From positions 1 through 43,267 of the forward strand of contig JAKSBD010000735.1 in NCBI GenBank assembly GCA_022361295.1: DNA of 43,267 bases, read 5' to 3'. The stretch is from Bacteroidales bacterium. GTDB lineage: Bacteria; Bacteroidota; Bacteroidia; Bacteroidales; Marinilabiliaceae. A program made the translations under genes and the position numbers. The notes beneath the pieces are model-generated. The model worked only from the letters and a program-made list of their open reading frames with translations. It was not told the origin of the DNA and did not search any database. This document shows positions 9,707-17,405 of the stretch, in pieces (the stretch's first letter is position 1; each line of letters opens with the position of its first letter).

Positions 9707-10717
9707 TTATACTATTGCGTCTTTTTTACAGCTCTCGTTACACTTGTTGCACTGTATGCAGTCGTAATTTGAAACGACAGCCAGCTTTGTCTGACGGTCG
9801 ATGGTAATGGCCTGTACCGGACATACCTTTGAGCACAAACCACAATAGACACAGTTATCTTCTTTAATGGTTCGACGCTTAATGGCAAACATTGATACAA
9901 GTCCGAGCAGTACACTGTATGGGCAGATAAAACGACAGAAGGGACGTGGAATAAAGTAGCCAATTACCAGCATGATTCCCATATATATCCAGGTGGTTAT
10001 TAAACCACCAATCAGAATCTTTGACTCCATTGGCTGACCCATCAGGTAAGCAAGGCCTTGCTCAAACCACGACTGCCCGGTAAAAAACAAGGCTTTGTAT
10101 GGGTCCAGCTCACAGGCAAAAAAGCATGCGGAACCGTTGGCCGCAAAATACACTGTCAGTATCAGAATGATTACAGGTGCAAGCTTTAAGGCCGTGTTAA
10201 GTTTTTTGGGCAGACGAATCCACTTTTTATGCTTTTTAGCTTTTCCTATATGCTGTACAGCTCCCATAGGGCATGCTGTGGAGCAAAAAACACGTCCGCC
10301 TGCTAATGCTACCAGCATTGGCCCGATAAACACCACAAAAGCAGTAAGGCTTACCAGAGCGGGCTCGATAATTCCCATGGTAGCATTGGTGATTGCGCCA
10401 ACAGGACAAATACACCCTCCCCTGATAAGGGCCAGGTAAATAAACGTGAATAGCATTAAAATATTCATTGGGCGGCCGCTTTTACGCTTTAGCACAAATA
10501 AAAGCCCTAAGCCCAGTAAAAGCAGTAAAATGCCCAGGTCCACAAACGACATGTACTCCGGTAAGGCATGGTACTCAACCGGAATATAAGCATCTTTAAA
10601 TTCTCTGATGTTCCCCCTTGACAGGTCATCAATTGAATGCGCATCCTGTGCAAAGGAAGAGCTCAATAAAGAAAATAAGAAGCCGAGGACTATAGTTATT
10701 AGTCTAATCTTTTTCAT
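9707..10717 (-). CDS. NapH/MauN-like membrane 4Fe-4S protein
   Basis: Polytopic inner-membrane protein expected to pass electrons from the quinone pool to periplasmic partners. An N-terminal signal or anchor is followed by several membrane helices. It has GGCICPVGAI and FCSTACPMGA Cys motifs and the NapH-type FCRFICPYSVL motif. Two C-terminal ferredoxin clusters follow (CVYCGLCSKVCP and CIQCNKCNESC). Length is 336 aa, near NapH (about 290) plus an N-terminal extension. It lies 94 bp after the NapG-like gene and 36 bp before propeller 1. No NapA, NosZ or other catalytic subunit is nearby, so the terminal acceptor is unknown. Confidence 0.88.
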   Translation of the reverse strand: MKKIRLITIVLGFLFSLLSSSFAQDAHSIDDLSRGNIREFKDAYIPVEYHALPEYMSFVDLGILLLLLGLGLLFVLKRKSGRPMNILMLFTFIYLALIRGGCICPVGAITNATMGIIEPALVSLTAFVVFIGPMLVALAGGRVFCSTACPMGAVQHIGKAKKHKKWIRLPKKLNTALKLAPVIILILTVYFAANGSACFFACELDPYKALFFTGQSWFEQGLAYLMGQPMESKILIGGLITTWIYMGIMLVIGYFIPRPFCRFICPYSVLLGLVSMFAIKRRTIKEDNCVYCGLCSKVCPVQAITIDRQTKLAVVSNYDCIQCNKCNESCKKDAIV

Positions 10718-10811
10718 CTTTTAAAATTCTGGGTGTAAGCATCTACACACGTGATGTTTAATAAATAATATCAACACACGCTGTCACTCTATTAATGAGA
10801 GGCTTACATAA

Positions 10812-11432
10812 TTACATATTCATTCCTTCCAACTCATAGATGCCACGGAAGTTATCCTCAGGTCCGTAATACAGGCGCTCAATAGCACCATCGGGGCATG
10901 CAGAGGCAATATTGCAGGCATTGCAGTTCAGGCATAAATCGGGTCGAATTATCAGGAACATGGATTTGGTTCCCTTGTCGTTACAACCTTTGGCACATTT
11001 ACCGCATCCGGTGCACTTATCATCATCAATATCATAGATAAAATAGCCGTCTTTGCCTCCCGAATAATTCACACGTGTTACTGCATCATGAGGACATATG
11101 CGAAGTCCGTCGCTCATAATTTTTTCTGAAGGAATTTCCTTATTGGTGATATGGCCATAGCAAACCACACAGCATGAACATTTCTTTTGGTCATTAACGG
11201 CTTTAACGGCTGATGGCGTTCGGTTGCAATGAGTTTCACACTTTCCACAGAAGGTACACTTATCGGGGTTAATGGCCCAGACATAACGTGAGCGTGGTCC
11301 TGCTGTCTCCTCATCCATGTGTGCACTTACCACCCGGTAAGCCAATCCACCTAAAGCCAATCCAAAGGCTGCACGTCCCGCATTCAATAAAAAACTGCGA
11401 CGGTTAATCGATTTCTTTTCATTCTGAGCCAT
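10812..11432 (-). CDS. NapG-like periplasmic polyferredoxin with Tat-type signal
   Basis: Probably a periplasmic electron carrier paired with the NapH-like protein. The N-terminus has NRRSFLL followed by a hydrophobic stretch, a twin-arginine-type signal. Four Cys clusters follow: CTFCGKCETHC, CSCCVVC with a later CPHDA, CTGCGKCAKGC and CLNCNAC with a later CPDGA. These suit up to four 4Fe-4S centres. I chose the ATG at 11430-11432; a GTG one codon upstream overlaps the stop of the PhnD-like gene by one base, so the two genes are translationally coupled. The second cluster (KKCSCCVVC) is denser in cysteine than in NapG. Confidence 0.88.
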   Translation of the reverse strand: MAQNEKKSINRRSFLLNAGRAAFGLALGGLAYRVVSAHMDEETAGPRSRYVWAINPDKCTFCGKCETHCNRTPSAVKAVNDQKKCSCCVVCYGHITNKEIPSEKIMSDGLRICPHDAVTRVNYSGGKDGYFIYDIDDDKCTGCGKCAKGCNDKGTKSMFLIIRPDLCLNCNACNIASACPDGAIERLYYGPEDNFRGIYELEGMNM

Positions 11433-11434
11433 CA

Positions 11435-12370
11435 CTACAAAGTTTTAAGGTAAGGAACAGGCGTCCACTTAGCCGGTTTAACAAAGCCATCGCTTAACAT
11501 TGTTTCCGGTGAGTTTTCGTTGGAAACGTTTAACAATGCTTTCTGTAATCGCATGGCATCTTCTTTACTTACCTTGTCACGGTCTATGATTAAGGAGGTT
11601 AAAGGCGTTGCTTCAGTCTCATAGATGATACGGTAGTCATCCGGATTGGCCACATCAACTGCACATGAGGCAAACATGACATAATCGGACACGACAGCTA
11701 CCTCTGCATTTTTATCCATCAGTTCATTGATACACTCCAGACAACTGGATTTGTGATAAATTTTACCTGGCTGTACCCCTTTATTATCCAACACGGCCAA
11801 TGGCTGGTGATATTTCTCATAAGCATCCTTTTCTCCTGCTACAAGTACTTTACCATTGATATCTTCCAGTGTTTGAACAGGAGAATCTTCAGGCACTAAA
11901 AACACGCCTTTTAACCATTGGTTATTAAAGGCATCTTTAATATCGGCCACACGTTCATAGTTTAGATCATGTGCCTTACTTAGCATGTAAACATTCCAGG
12001 GCTTGCAAATGACCCCATCAAATTCCCTACTTTTTATTTTATCCTCCAGGTGGTAAATCTCCTCAAAGTAGGTAATCTCAAGGTTGATATTATGTTTTTC
12101 TTTGAGTTCTTGCTGCAGGTCTTCATACTCACGTGCTGCTACGTTGTGAATACATACGCAGGCTGTAGCCTTGCAATAAGTATCGTTGACAGCAATTTTC
12201 AAGGTTAGCGGTTCGGTATCGGGCGCCGGTTCGCCACAGCATGGTATAAAGGCCGTTTCTTCAAAGCCAATATCTGGCTTTTGATTGTGCTTGTGCTCTG
12301 TTACCGATATACAGGCAAACAGGCTAAAGGCTAATAATAAGCCGGTTAATGTTTTTAGTGTTAGTCTCAT
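11435..12370 (-). CDS. Cys-rich PhnD-like substrate-binding lipoprotein
   Basis: Lipoprotein (lipobox LFAC, Cys20) with the phosphate/phosphonate-binding-like (PhnD) fold: AVNDTY near residue 60, YEDLQQELKEK near 82, DGVICKPW near 118 and ADVAVVS-like text near 224-228. PhnD relatives normally feed an ABC transporter, but no permease or ATPase is here. The gene leads a unit with NapG- and NapH-like genes. The mature protein has nine further cysteines (44, 45, 66, 71, 73, 122, 210, 213, 236), unusual for this fold. Transcription probably starts at the TTAACC promoter (12426-12491). The PhnD-like arsenite sensor AioX shows that such folds can bind soft ligands through Cys, so a metal(loid) or thiol ligand is possible; this is inference. 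Confidence 0.82.
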   Translation of the reverse strand: MRLTLKTLTGLLLAFSLFACISVTEHKHNQKPDIGFEETAFIPCCGEPAPDTEPLTLKIAVNDTYCKATACVCIHNVAAREYEDLQQELKEKHNINLEITYFEEIYHLEDKIKSREFDGVICKPWNVYMLSKAHDLNYERVADIKDAFNNQWLKGVFLVPEDSPVQTLEDINGKVLVAGEKDAYEKYHQPLAVLDNKGVQPGKIYHKSSCLECINELMDKNAEVAVVSDYVMFASCAVDVANPDDYRIIYETEATPLTSLIIDRDKVSKEDAMRLQKALLNVSNENSPETMLSDGFVKPAKWTPVPYLKTL

Positions 12371-12425
12371 TTTGTCTCAATTTAAATTAGTTAATCCACT
12401 GTAATTAAGGTAATAGTCGATGCTT

Positions 12426-12491
12426 CAAAATAAAAGAAAGCTTTCTGTAATTCAGGTTAATAGTTGGCTAAACAGGGTTAATTAAGGTTAA
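12426..12491 (-). promoter_or_regulatory. TTAACC-array promoter for the PhnD-like operon
   Basis: Read on the minus strand, three TTAACC repeats start at 12491, 12481 and 12460 (steps of 10 and 21 bp). The -7-like TTATTTTG starts at 12433, 27 bp after the third repeat. The same array and the same 27-bp step occur at 33730, 35478 and 38553. Tandem hexamers one helical turn apart are typical of OmpR-family response-regulator sites; the regulator encoded at 36307-37002 is the natural candidate (inference). Confidence 0.7.
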
Positions 12492-12596
12492 TGGAATTGG
12501 GTTTAGGGTTTGGGGTTTCAGCTCAATGATGAATTAAACCTCGGAGTAAAGAAGAATTAAACCCGGAACCTTGAACTCGAAATAAACATTAAAACA

Positions 12597-12626
12597 ATCC
12601 CTGTCAAACTACTGCTCAACAGGGAT
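12597..12626 (-). terminator. hairpin after the FG-GAP/DsbD-N gene, probable terminator
   Basis: A perfect 8-bp stem ATCCCTGT/ACAGGGAT (12597-12604 and 12619-12626) with a 14-nt loop lies 26 bp past the stop of the gene at 12652-14544. On the minus strand it is followed by TTGTTTTAA, a weak U-tract. It separates the thioredoxin unit from the PhnD unit, which has its own promoter. Confidence 0.55.
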
Positions 12627-12651
12627 GCTCATCATTAAACCAACCCCTTGG

Positions 12652-14544
12652 TTAAAACATGCTGATTGCAGCTGTAATATTTTCTGTAATGGTTTCAGGA
12701 GGAAGACACATGTCGTTATTGCAGGTCTGGAACTTAATGGTAACCTTTACCTTAACCTCATCCAGATCTTTAAAGCCTTCTGCCATATACTCCTCGCGAG
12801 TGGGTGAATTCAGTTTAAACTTCTGAACAAATTGAACGTCATCGCCCTTATAAACCACCATGCCACCCTTAGGGTGCTCTTTGGGTTTAAGCATTTCTGT
12901 TGTTTTCTCCACCTTATCGCTTTCAAATTCAACAGCAACAACCGTTGGAATAAAACCAGCGGCTACGTTTGCCTTATTCTCAGAATATAAATACCAATCT
13001 TTCTTAAGCTTGAAATCAACCACTAACTCCATTTCTTTTCTGTATTTAATACGCTCAGGAAATGTAATTGAATAATTGACGGGACCGTCCAGCTGGCTGT
13101 GCTTAGACTGCTCATTCGTTAGAACTATGTTTTCGACAGTAGGTAATGCTTTTGTATGTTTTACTGTTGCTTTCTCGGGATTTTTCTTTCCCTCGAACAC
13201 AAAAACATAACCACGGTGACGCATTGTCAGGTATTTATAATCGTCCAGGTTACCCATGTACATTCGCCTGGTCCATCCTTTGGCATCAGCCTCAATTTTC
13301 TCGATGGCACCTTTAACACCACCTGCATATTCAATGGTTCGTCCTGCATCCTTTCCCGGCATTTCAATACCCATTTCTTTAGTCCATCGCCAGGCGATTT
13401 CAGGTACTGCCTCATAACCGTTAATAGTTGGTATTGAAAGACCCATTACAATGTCATTAACACCATCGTTGTTGTAATCCACCACAGTTATCATTGGCTG
13501 ACATCCGGGCATCGCTTTTTCGCCATTAACTTCGGTGAATAGTGGTTGTGTCTGTTCAAAACGAAGACCTTTATCAGTATTCACGCCTCTGAAGAATTCG
13601 ATGGGATGATGACCTTCTTTATAGTACTCATGAGTGATTAGTAAATCCAGAACACCATCGCCATCCCAGTCTACCGGTGTCATATACCCCTTACCAACAC
13701 CCGACATATTAGGATATCGTCCTGTTTTATGTGCTTCTTCAATTTCTTTTTGTGATGGTTGGTCTACATTTAGTATATCTCCGTTGACATGGTAGAGGTA
13801 CTTACGAATGCCAAAAGAAGGTTTCTCTTTAGTTCCAATATTTAATGCTACCCGGAACCCATCAGAACCACCAACAAAAAGATCTAACAGACCATCGCCA
13901 TTAAAATCGGCAAAATCAGCTGATGTATAATTCCAGTATGCCCATGATTCTTCGCTCCAGGGCTCCCTGTCCTGTGCAAATCGTTTACCTTCCTCATATC
14001 CTTTCTGTGGGATAAACTCGCGGGGCATAAAACCTTTGTCTGAGCCTCGCCACATAGAGATTAACCCGGGATTATACTGACCTGATAACAAGTCAAGGTG
14101 ACCATCACCATCCATATCCACCAGGCGGGGATGAATACCAATACAACACCACTGATGATTAGTAATGGTATCGCCATTTACATCGGTGGCATAAAAGTAC
14201 TCACCCGAAAATTCTGGCTTTTTATCAGAACCTTCATTTAAATAGACTTTAATGTATGAACCTGTATCCCCTGTCTCGAACTCACCCAGCATCAGGTCTT
14301 TTTTACCATCGCCGTTCCAGTCAAAGAATGCCGGATAGATTAAACCGTGCTTTTCAATACGTATTTCATTTTTCGTTCCTTCCAGATATTGAGGTTGACC
14401 AGGAATAGGAGCTCCCGGTATATCTGTTGCCACCATCTTTCGCATTTTAGGAAAATTGGTGGTTTTTTCAGTGTCTTCTGCCCTGTTCTGAGCATGAATG
14501 CCAAGCGTTATGGCTGATAATATAATGGTGATAATTAATCTCAT
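12652..14544 (-). CDS. FG-GAP/VCBS repeat protein fused to a DsbD-N-like domain
   Basis: Secreted protein (signal peptide, LGIHAQ cleavage region). Residues about 60-430 carry FG-GAP/VCBS-type repeats with calcium-loop-like motifs such as DWNGDGKKDL, DMDGDGHLDL, DFNGDGLLDL, DWDGDGVLDL and DYNNDGVNDI; these build a seven-bladed propeller. The last 140 residues resemble the N-terminal periplasmic domain of DsbD, ending with TCNNDMCLPPE (Cys608 and Cys613), which matches the redox-active Cys pair before PPE in that family. The DsbD membrane and thioredoxin parts are absent. It follows the thioredoxin gene by 85 bp and probably exchanges electrons with it; that is inference. The fusion is unusual. 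Confidence 0.82.
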   Translation of the reverse strand: MRLIITIILSAITLGIHAQNRAEDTEKTTNFPKMRKMVATDIPGAPIPGQPQYLEGTKNEIRIEKHGLIYPAFFDWNGDGKKDLMLGEFETGDTGSYIKVYLNEGSDKKPEFSGEYFYATDVNGDTITNHQWCCIGIHPRLVDMDGDGHLDLLSGQYNPGLISMWRGSDKGFMPREFIPQKGYEEGKRFAQDREPWSEESWAYWNYTSADFADFNGDGLLDLFVGGSDGFRVALNIGTKEKPSFGIRKYLYHVNGDILNVDQPSQKEIEEAHKTGRYPNMSGVGKGYMTPVDWDGDGVLDLLITHEYYKEGHHPIEFFRGVNTDKGLRFEQTQPLFTEVNGEKAMPGCQPMITVVDYNNDGVNDIVMGLSIPTINGYEAVPEIAWRWTKEMGIEMPGKDAGRTIEYAGGVKGAIEKIEADAKGWTRRMYMGNLDDYKYLTMRHRGYVFVFEGKKNPEKATVKHTKALPTVENIVLTNEQSKHSQLDGPVNYSITFPERIKYRKEMELVVDFKLKKDWYLYSENKANVAAGFIPTVVAVEFESDKVEKTTEMLKPKEHPKGGMVVYKGDDVQFVQKFKLNSPTREEYMAEGFKDLDEVKVKVTIKFQTCNNDMCLPPETITENITAAISMF

Positions 14545-14629
14545 GATATTAAGTTTTATCGTAATAAGTTGTCAGTAGTGAGAGATGAGTAAATAACAGA
14601 TTGCCCATTCTCATAACTCATATCTCTAT

Positions 14630-15907
14630 TTACTTTAATGCACTGATTTTTTTAGTCATGTTTTCCTTATAATAAGCAGCAGAACGCGCATTATCTTTGG
14701 TTAGATCAATAACGGTGTTATATTGTGCAATAGCCTTCTCATTCTGACCTAACAAGGCATAGCAATCACCCATATTATCAATGAGGGATGTAGCTTTCGG
14801 ATCTAACTTCAGGCCTTCTTTAAGATAGCCCATTAGTCGCTTGACCTGCTTATCTGTTATATATTCTTTTGAAGCGTGCAGGCAATTACCAACAAAAGCC
14901 ATATAGCTTCTTGCGTCCAGTTCGCCTTTTTCTTTCTGGTATGCTTTGTATTTCTCATTCCAGTCGCAATAACCATCAACATCTTTCTGCCCATGCAGGC
15001 AGTAACCCGCCTCACATACATACTTCATCACCGTATAGGTGTCATCAGCATCTGCATCCGGTGTATCCTCATACACTTTTGCCAATCGCCCGTGAACAGC
15101 AGCCAGGTATTCTCTGAATTTCAGGTTACCACTTTGATATGATTCATGCATCGACTGATTATTAGTACGAAAGATAAACATGGATAAATCTTCGTTTGGT
15201 ATTATTTTGGCCCATGCCTCGTAATTATTATAGATATGCTCTACGAAAGGATTACCATTATTTGGCCCGTCAAGATACATTGAGATAATGCGAAAATCAT
15301 CTTTATTCATCATTTCATGAGGCTGCTTTGCTACAAAATACCAGGCTGCCATTTCAGCAAATTTTTCAAACCATGGTCCTTGTTCCTCACGCGGTAAGGT
15401 AGAAGCATAAACTCCACCACTTAAAATTAAACCACGAACAAAATCCAGGTTACGGTTTCCTTTTTTGTATGCTTCATATTTCTCGAGGAAAGGTGTTTCT
15501 TCACCTGTTACCTGTTTTGCAAAACTTAAAAAGAAACCAGCATCGGGAGTTGCACCAACCAGACGTTTGTTCTCAGATCCGTCAGGATTAAAAAATATCA
15601 TTGTTGGAAAACCTTTTACCTCATACTTCTTTGCAAGCTCAGGTCCTTCACCTTTTTCTGCATCAATTTTAAGCGAGATAAAGTGCTTATTGAAGAAAGT
15701 GCCAATTTCTTCGCGAGGAAAGATATCCTTACTCATTTTTTTACATGGACCACACCAAGTGGTATAAAAGTCAACGAACAGTAATTTGTCCTCAGCCTTT
15801 GCTTTTGCCAGCGCTTTGGCAAAGGTGCCATGTTCAAATTCAATACCCTGGGCAAAAATGCTCAGGCTCACTACGGCCGCCACAGCCAATAATAATAGTT
15901 TTTTCAT
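14630..15907 (-). CDS. periplasmic thioredoxin-fold protein with WCGPC and TPR-like C-terminus (Trx 1)
   Basis: Secreted (signal peptide, cleavage near residue 20). A thioredoxin domain at about 25-135 has the active site WCGPC (Cys52, Cys55) and a cis-Pro motif KGFPTMIFF. The rest is helical, ending in a TPR-like repeat (GDCYALLGQNEKAIAQY). The family is a disulfide reductase or isomerase, and the long helical tail suggests a docking surface. It is paralogous to the gene at 21537-22742, with the CxxC at the same residues. It starts the unit that continues into the FG-GAP/DsbD-N gene. The promoter is the ECF-type element at 15954-15986, and the leader carries the shared 14-mer at 15919-15932. 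Confidence 0.88.
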   Translation of the reverse strand: MKKLLLLAVAAVVSLSIFAQGIEFEHGTFAKALAKAKAEDKLLFVDFYTTWCGPCKKMSKDIFPREEIGTFFNKHFISLKIDAEKGEGPELAKKYEVKGFPTMIFFNPDGSENKRLVGATPDAGFFLSFAKQVTGEETPFLEKYEAYKKGNRNLDFVRGLILSGGVYASTLPREEQGPWFEKFAEMAAWYFVAKQPHEMMNKDDFRIISMYLDGPNNGNPFVEHIYNNYEAWAKIIPNEDLSMFIFRTNNQSMHESYQSGNLKFREYLAAVHGRLAKVYEDTPDADADDTYTVMKYVCEAGYCLHGQKDVDGYCDWNEKYKAYQKEKGELDARSYMAFVGNCLHASKEYITDKQVKRLMGYLKEGLKLDPKATSLIDNMGDCYALLGQNEKAIAQYNTVIDLTKDNARSAAYYKENMTKKISALK

Positions 15908-15918
15908 TGTGATTGTTT

Positions 15919-15932
15919 TTGATTATTTAACG
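15919..15932 (-). promoter_or_regulatory. conserved leader element CGTTAAATAATCAA, copy 1
   Basis: The minus-strand 14-mer CGTTAAATAATCAA ends 11 nt before the ATG of thioredoxin 1. Exact copies precede thioredoxin 2 (22754-22767, 11 nt) and susC (31445-31458, 10 nt). The fixed distance to the start codon suggests a translation-level signal rather than a promoter. Confidence 0.55.
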
Positions 15933-15953
15933 ATGATATTTCTGTTAATTCAG

Positions 15954-15986
15954 AACCATAACACGCTCTTCTGCAAAATGGGTGAC
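15954..15986 (-). promoter_or_regulatory. ECF-sigma-type promoter of thioredoxin 1
   Basis: On the minus strand GTCACCC (15980-15986) and CGTGTTATGGTT (15954-15965) are 14 bp apart. The same two boxes with the same spacer precede fecR (32729-32761) and propeller 2 (24583-24615). The -10 box ends 46 bp before the ATG. The sigma factor at 32900-33454 is the likely reader. Confidence 0.75.
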
Positions 15987-15994
15987 GCCTGCAA

Positions 15995-16010
15995 GGTTAA
16001 TTTAGGTTAA
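15995..16010 (-). promoter_or_regulatory. tandem TTAACC repeats upstream of the ECF promoter of Trx 1
   Basis: Two TTAACC hexamers 10 bp apart on the minus strand (starting at 16010 and 16000), the second 14 bp before the GTCACCC box. They match the repeats of the four TTAACC-array promoters, so this promoter may answer to both the ECF sigma factor and the response regulator. Confidence 0.55.
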
Positions 16011-16090
16011 TGACACGTTTTTGTGATCTACAAACCGATCTATAACCATATTGAACACAAATGCTATACTCAATCAAACCAAACTAGTTC

Positions 16091-16121
16091 TTTGTTTTCG
16101 TAATAGATATAAGTATGTTTG
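16091..16121 (+). promoter_or_regulatory. housekeeping promoter of the Fnr-like regulator gene
   Basis: TTTG (16091-16094), 19 bp, then TATGTTTG (16114-16121) fits the Bacteroidota consensus (-33 TTTG, -7 TAnnTTTG). It lies about 60 bp upstream of the ATG at 16184. Confidence 0.6.
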
Positions 16122-16183
16122 AAGCCTTCATCACAAATAGTTTTTAGTTCTTCTATATTAATTGTTATTACTTAGATTGTAGC

Positions 16184-16741
16184 ATGCAAAACCTATTACA
16201 ATACATCAGCACCCGTTGCTTTGTCGATGCACAGCTTAAAGCACGCATAGAAACCGACTTTGAGTATATAGAGCTTACGCAAGGAGCACATATTCTTAAG
16301 CAAGATCAACATTGTCGGAAACTGTATTTTATTGATAAAGGTGTTATTCATAACTACTACTATCATAATGACCGAATGATAACCTCCTGGTTTTATGCCG
16401 AAAAACAATTTGTAACAGCCTGGTACAGTTTTTATGCTCAAAAAGGAAGTTTTGAAGAGATGCAATGCCTCGAAGACTGCACCGTATATGCAATTAGTTT
16501 TGACAAATACCAAAAACTAATCGCCGACTCACCTGCTTTTGGCAACTTTGCCCGTCTGCTGGCAGAAGAGGCACTGGCTTTTCTTGATTACTTTTCAAAG
16601 GGATGGTCTTTTCTGTCTGCGAAAGAGCAATACAACCAACTTCAGCAATACTTCCCTGGAATCGAACAGCGTGTTAAGCTGGGCCATATTGCTTCTTTTC
16701 TGGGTATTACACAGGAAACGCTAAGTCGTATCAGGCGGTAA
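16184..16741 (+). CDS. Crp/Fnr-family transcriptional regulator
   Basis: 185-aa regulator with an N-terminal cyclic-nucleotide-binding-like beta-barrel (about residues 20-110), a long dimer helix and a short C-terminal HTH ending in the recognition helix TQETLSRIRR. The E-x-x-S-R pattern in that helix is the one FNR uses to read TTGAT. Two TTGAT-type boxes lie immediately downstream at 16750-16763 and 19763-19776, so it probably controls the following operon and the lipoprotein. It lacks the clustered N-terminal cysteines of oxygen-sensing FNR, so the signal is unknown. The protein stops right after the recognition helix, as many Bacteroidota family members do. Confidence 0.85.
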   Translation: MQNLLQYISTRCFVDAQLKARIETDFEYIELTQGAHILKQDQHCRKLYFIDKGVIHNYYYHNDRMITSWFYAEKQFVTAWYSFYAQKGSFEEMQCLEDCTVYAISFDKYQKLIADSPAFGNFARLLAEEALAFLDYFSKGWSFLSAKEQYNQLQQYFPGIEQRVKLGHIASFLGITQETLSRIRR

Positions 16742-16749
16742 ATGTTTTT

Positions 16750-16793
16750 TTGATCCAGATCAAAAAAACTCTGTTCAGGCATGCATAGTTTTG
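16750..16793 (+). promoter_or_regulatory. FNR-type box (TTGAT-CCAG-ATCAA) with -7 element
   Basis: A perfect FNR/Crp palindrome (16750-16763) is followed after 22 bp by TAGTTTTG (16786-16793), a Bacteroidota -7 box. A box centre near -41 from the expected start point is the class II activator position. It drives the OM protein gene and probably the radical SAM and ABC-membrane genes behind it. Confidence 0.75.
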
Positions 16794-16810
16794 CAGAAAA
16801 CATTTTGTTT

Positions 16811-17383
16811 ATGAACAGGTTATTAAAAGCAATAGCTGCATTTATTGCTTTATGCATTAGTGGATTATTACTTAGTGCTCAATCAAAAAAGCCGATTTTT
16901 TATTCCATTAGTGGTTCGGTTGATTTCGGAAGGTTTCAGAACAGAATTGAGCTAACACCATCTATCGCTATCAGGGCATTGCCTAAAACATATTTCGGAC
17001 TGGGAATATCTGCCTCCTATTACTCAAGCGAAAATACTGTTTACAAAGCCAATATTACTCAACAATCAATAATTGATGATGACATTTGGTATTTAGGTGG
17101 CGAATTATTTGCCCGATATTTACCTTTTGAAAACAAAGATGGAATCGTTAATAACTGCTTTCTGCAAACATCATTTGAAACCTTATATGGGCGTGGGAAA
17201 TATAAAGACGAAAGCGGCCAATACCAATACAAAACCAACACTTACACCCTATTTACCGGAATTGGCTATAAACAGCCTATTAACGACAAACATGCCATAG
17301 GTTTATTGTTAAACTTTAAATTAAACAATGCAAAAGATTCTCCTTATAGAAACCCGATTATCCGTGTTTCATTTGAGTTTTAA
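16811..17383 (+). CDS. small outer-membrane beta-barrel-like protein
   Basis: 190 aa from the ATG at 16811, with a signal peptide (MNRLLKAIAAFIALCISGLLLSAQ spans residues 1-24 as two short runs). I prefer this start because the ATG ten codons upstream falls inside the -7 box. The mature part has alternating strands and ends in VSFEF, a C-terminal aromatic typical of outer-membrane barrels. It is the first gene after the FNR-type box and lies 22 bp before the radical SAM gene. Function unknown. Confidence 0.7.
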   Translation: MNRLLKAIAAFIALCISGLLLSAQSKKPIFYSISGSVDFGRFQNRIELTPSIAIRALPKTYFGLGISASYYSSENTVYKANITQQSIIDDDIWYLGGELFARYLPFENKDGIVNNCFLQTSFETLYGRGKYKDESGQYQYKTNTYTLFTGIGYKQPINDKHAIGLLLNFKLNNAKDSPYRNPIIRVSFEF

Positions 17384-17405
17384 TCATTAATAAGACATTT
17401 TAATT

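Noticed and set aside
9707-12370. Nitrate (nap) or nitrous oxide (nos) reductase operon
   Set aside because: NapG/NapH-like proteins are present, but there is no NapA, NapB, NosZ, NosD or NosL in the window.
11435-12370. Phosphonate ABC transporter
   Set aside because: Only the binding-protein fold is found; no permease or ATPase is near, and the Cys content is atypical.
12492-12525. Telomere-like GGGTTTAGGGTTT repeat
   Set aside because: Only two to three imperfect units inside an intergenic region; similar AACCCTTTAACCCT text occurs before other TTAACC arrays, so it is part of that low-complexity DNA.
16184-16741. True oxygen-sensing FNR
   Set aside because: The box and recognition helix fit FNR, but the N-terminal Fe-S cysteine cluster is missing.
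16781-16810. ATG ten codons upstream in the OM protein gene
   Set aside because: It lies in the -7 box region of the FNR-type promoter and would put extra residues before the signal peptide.
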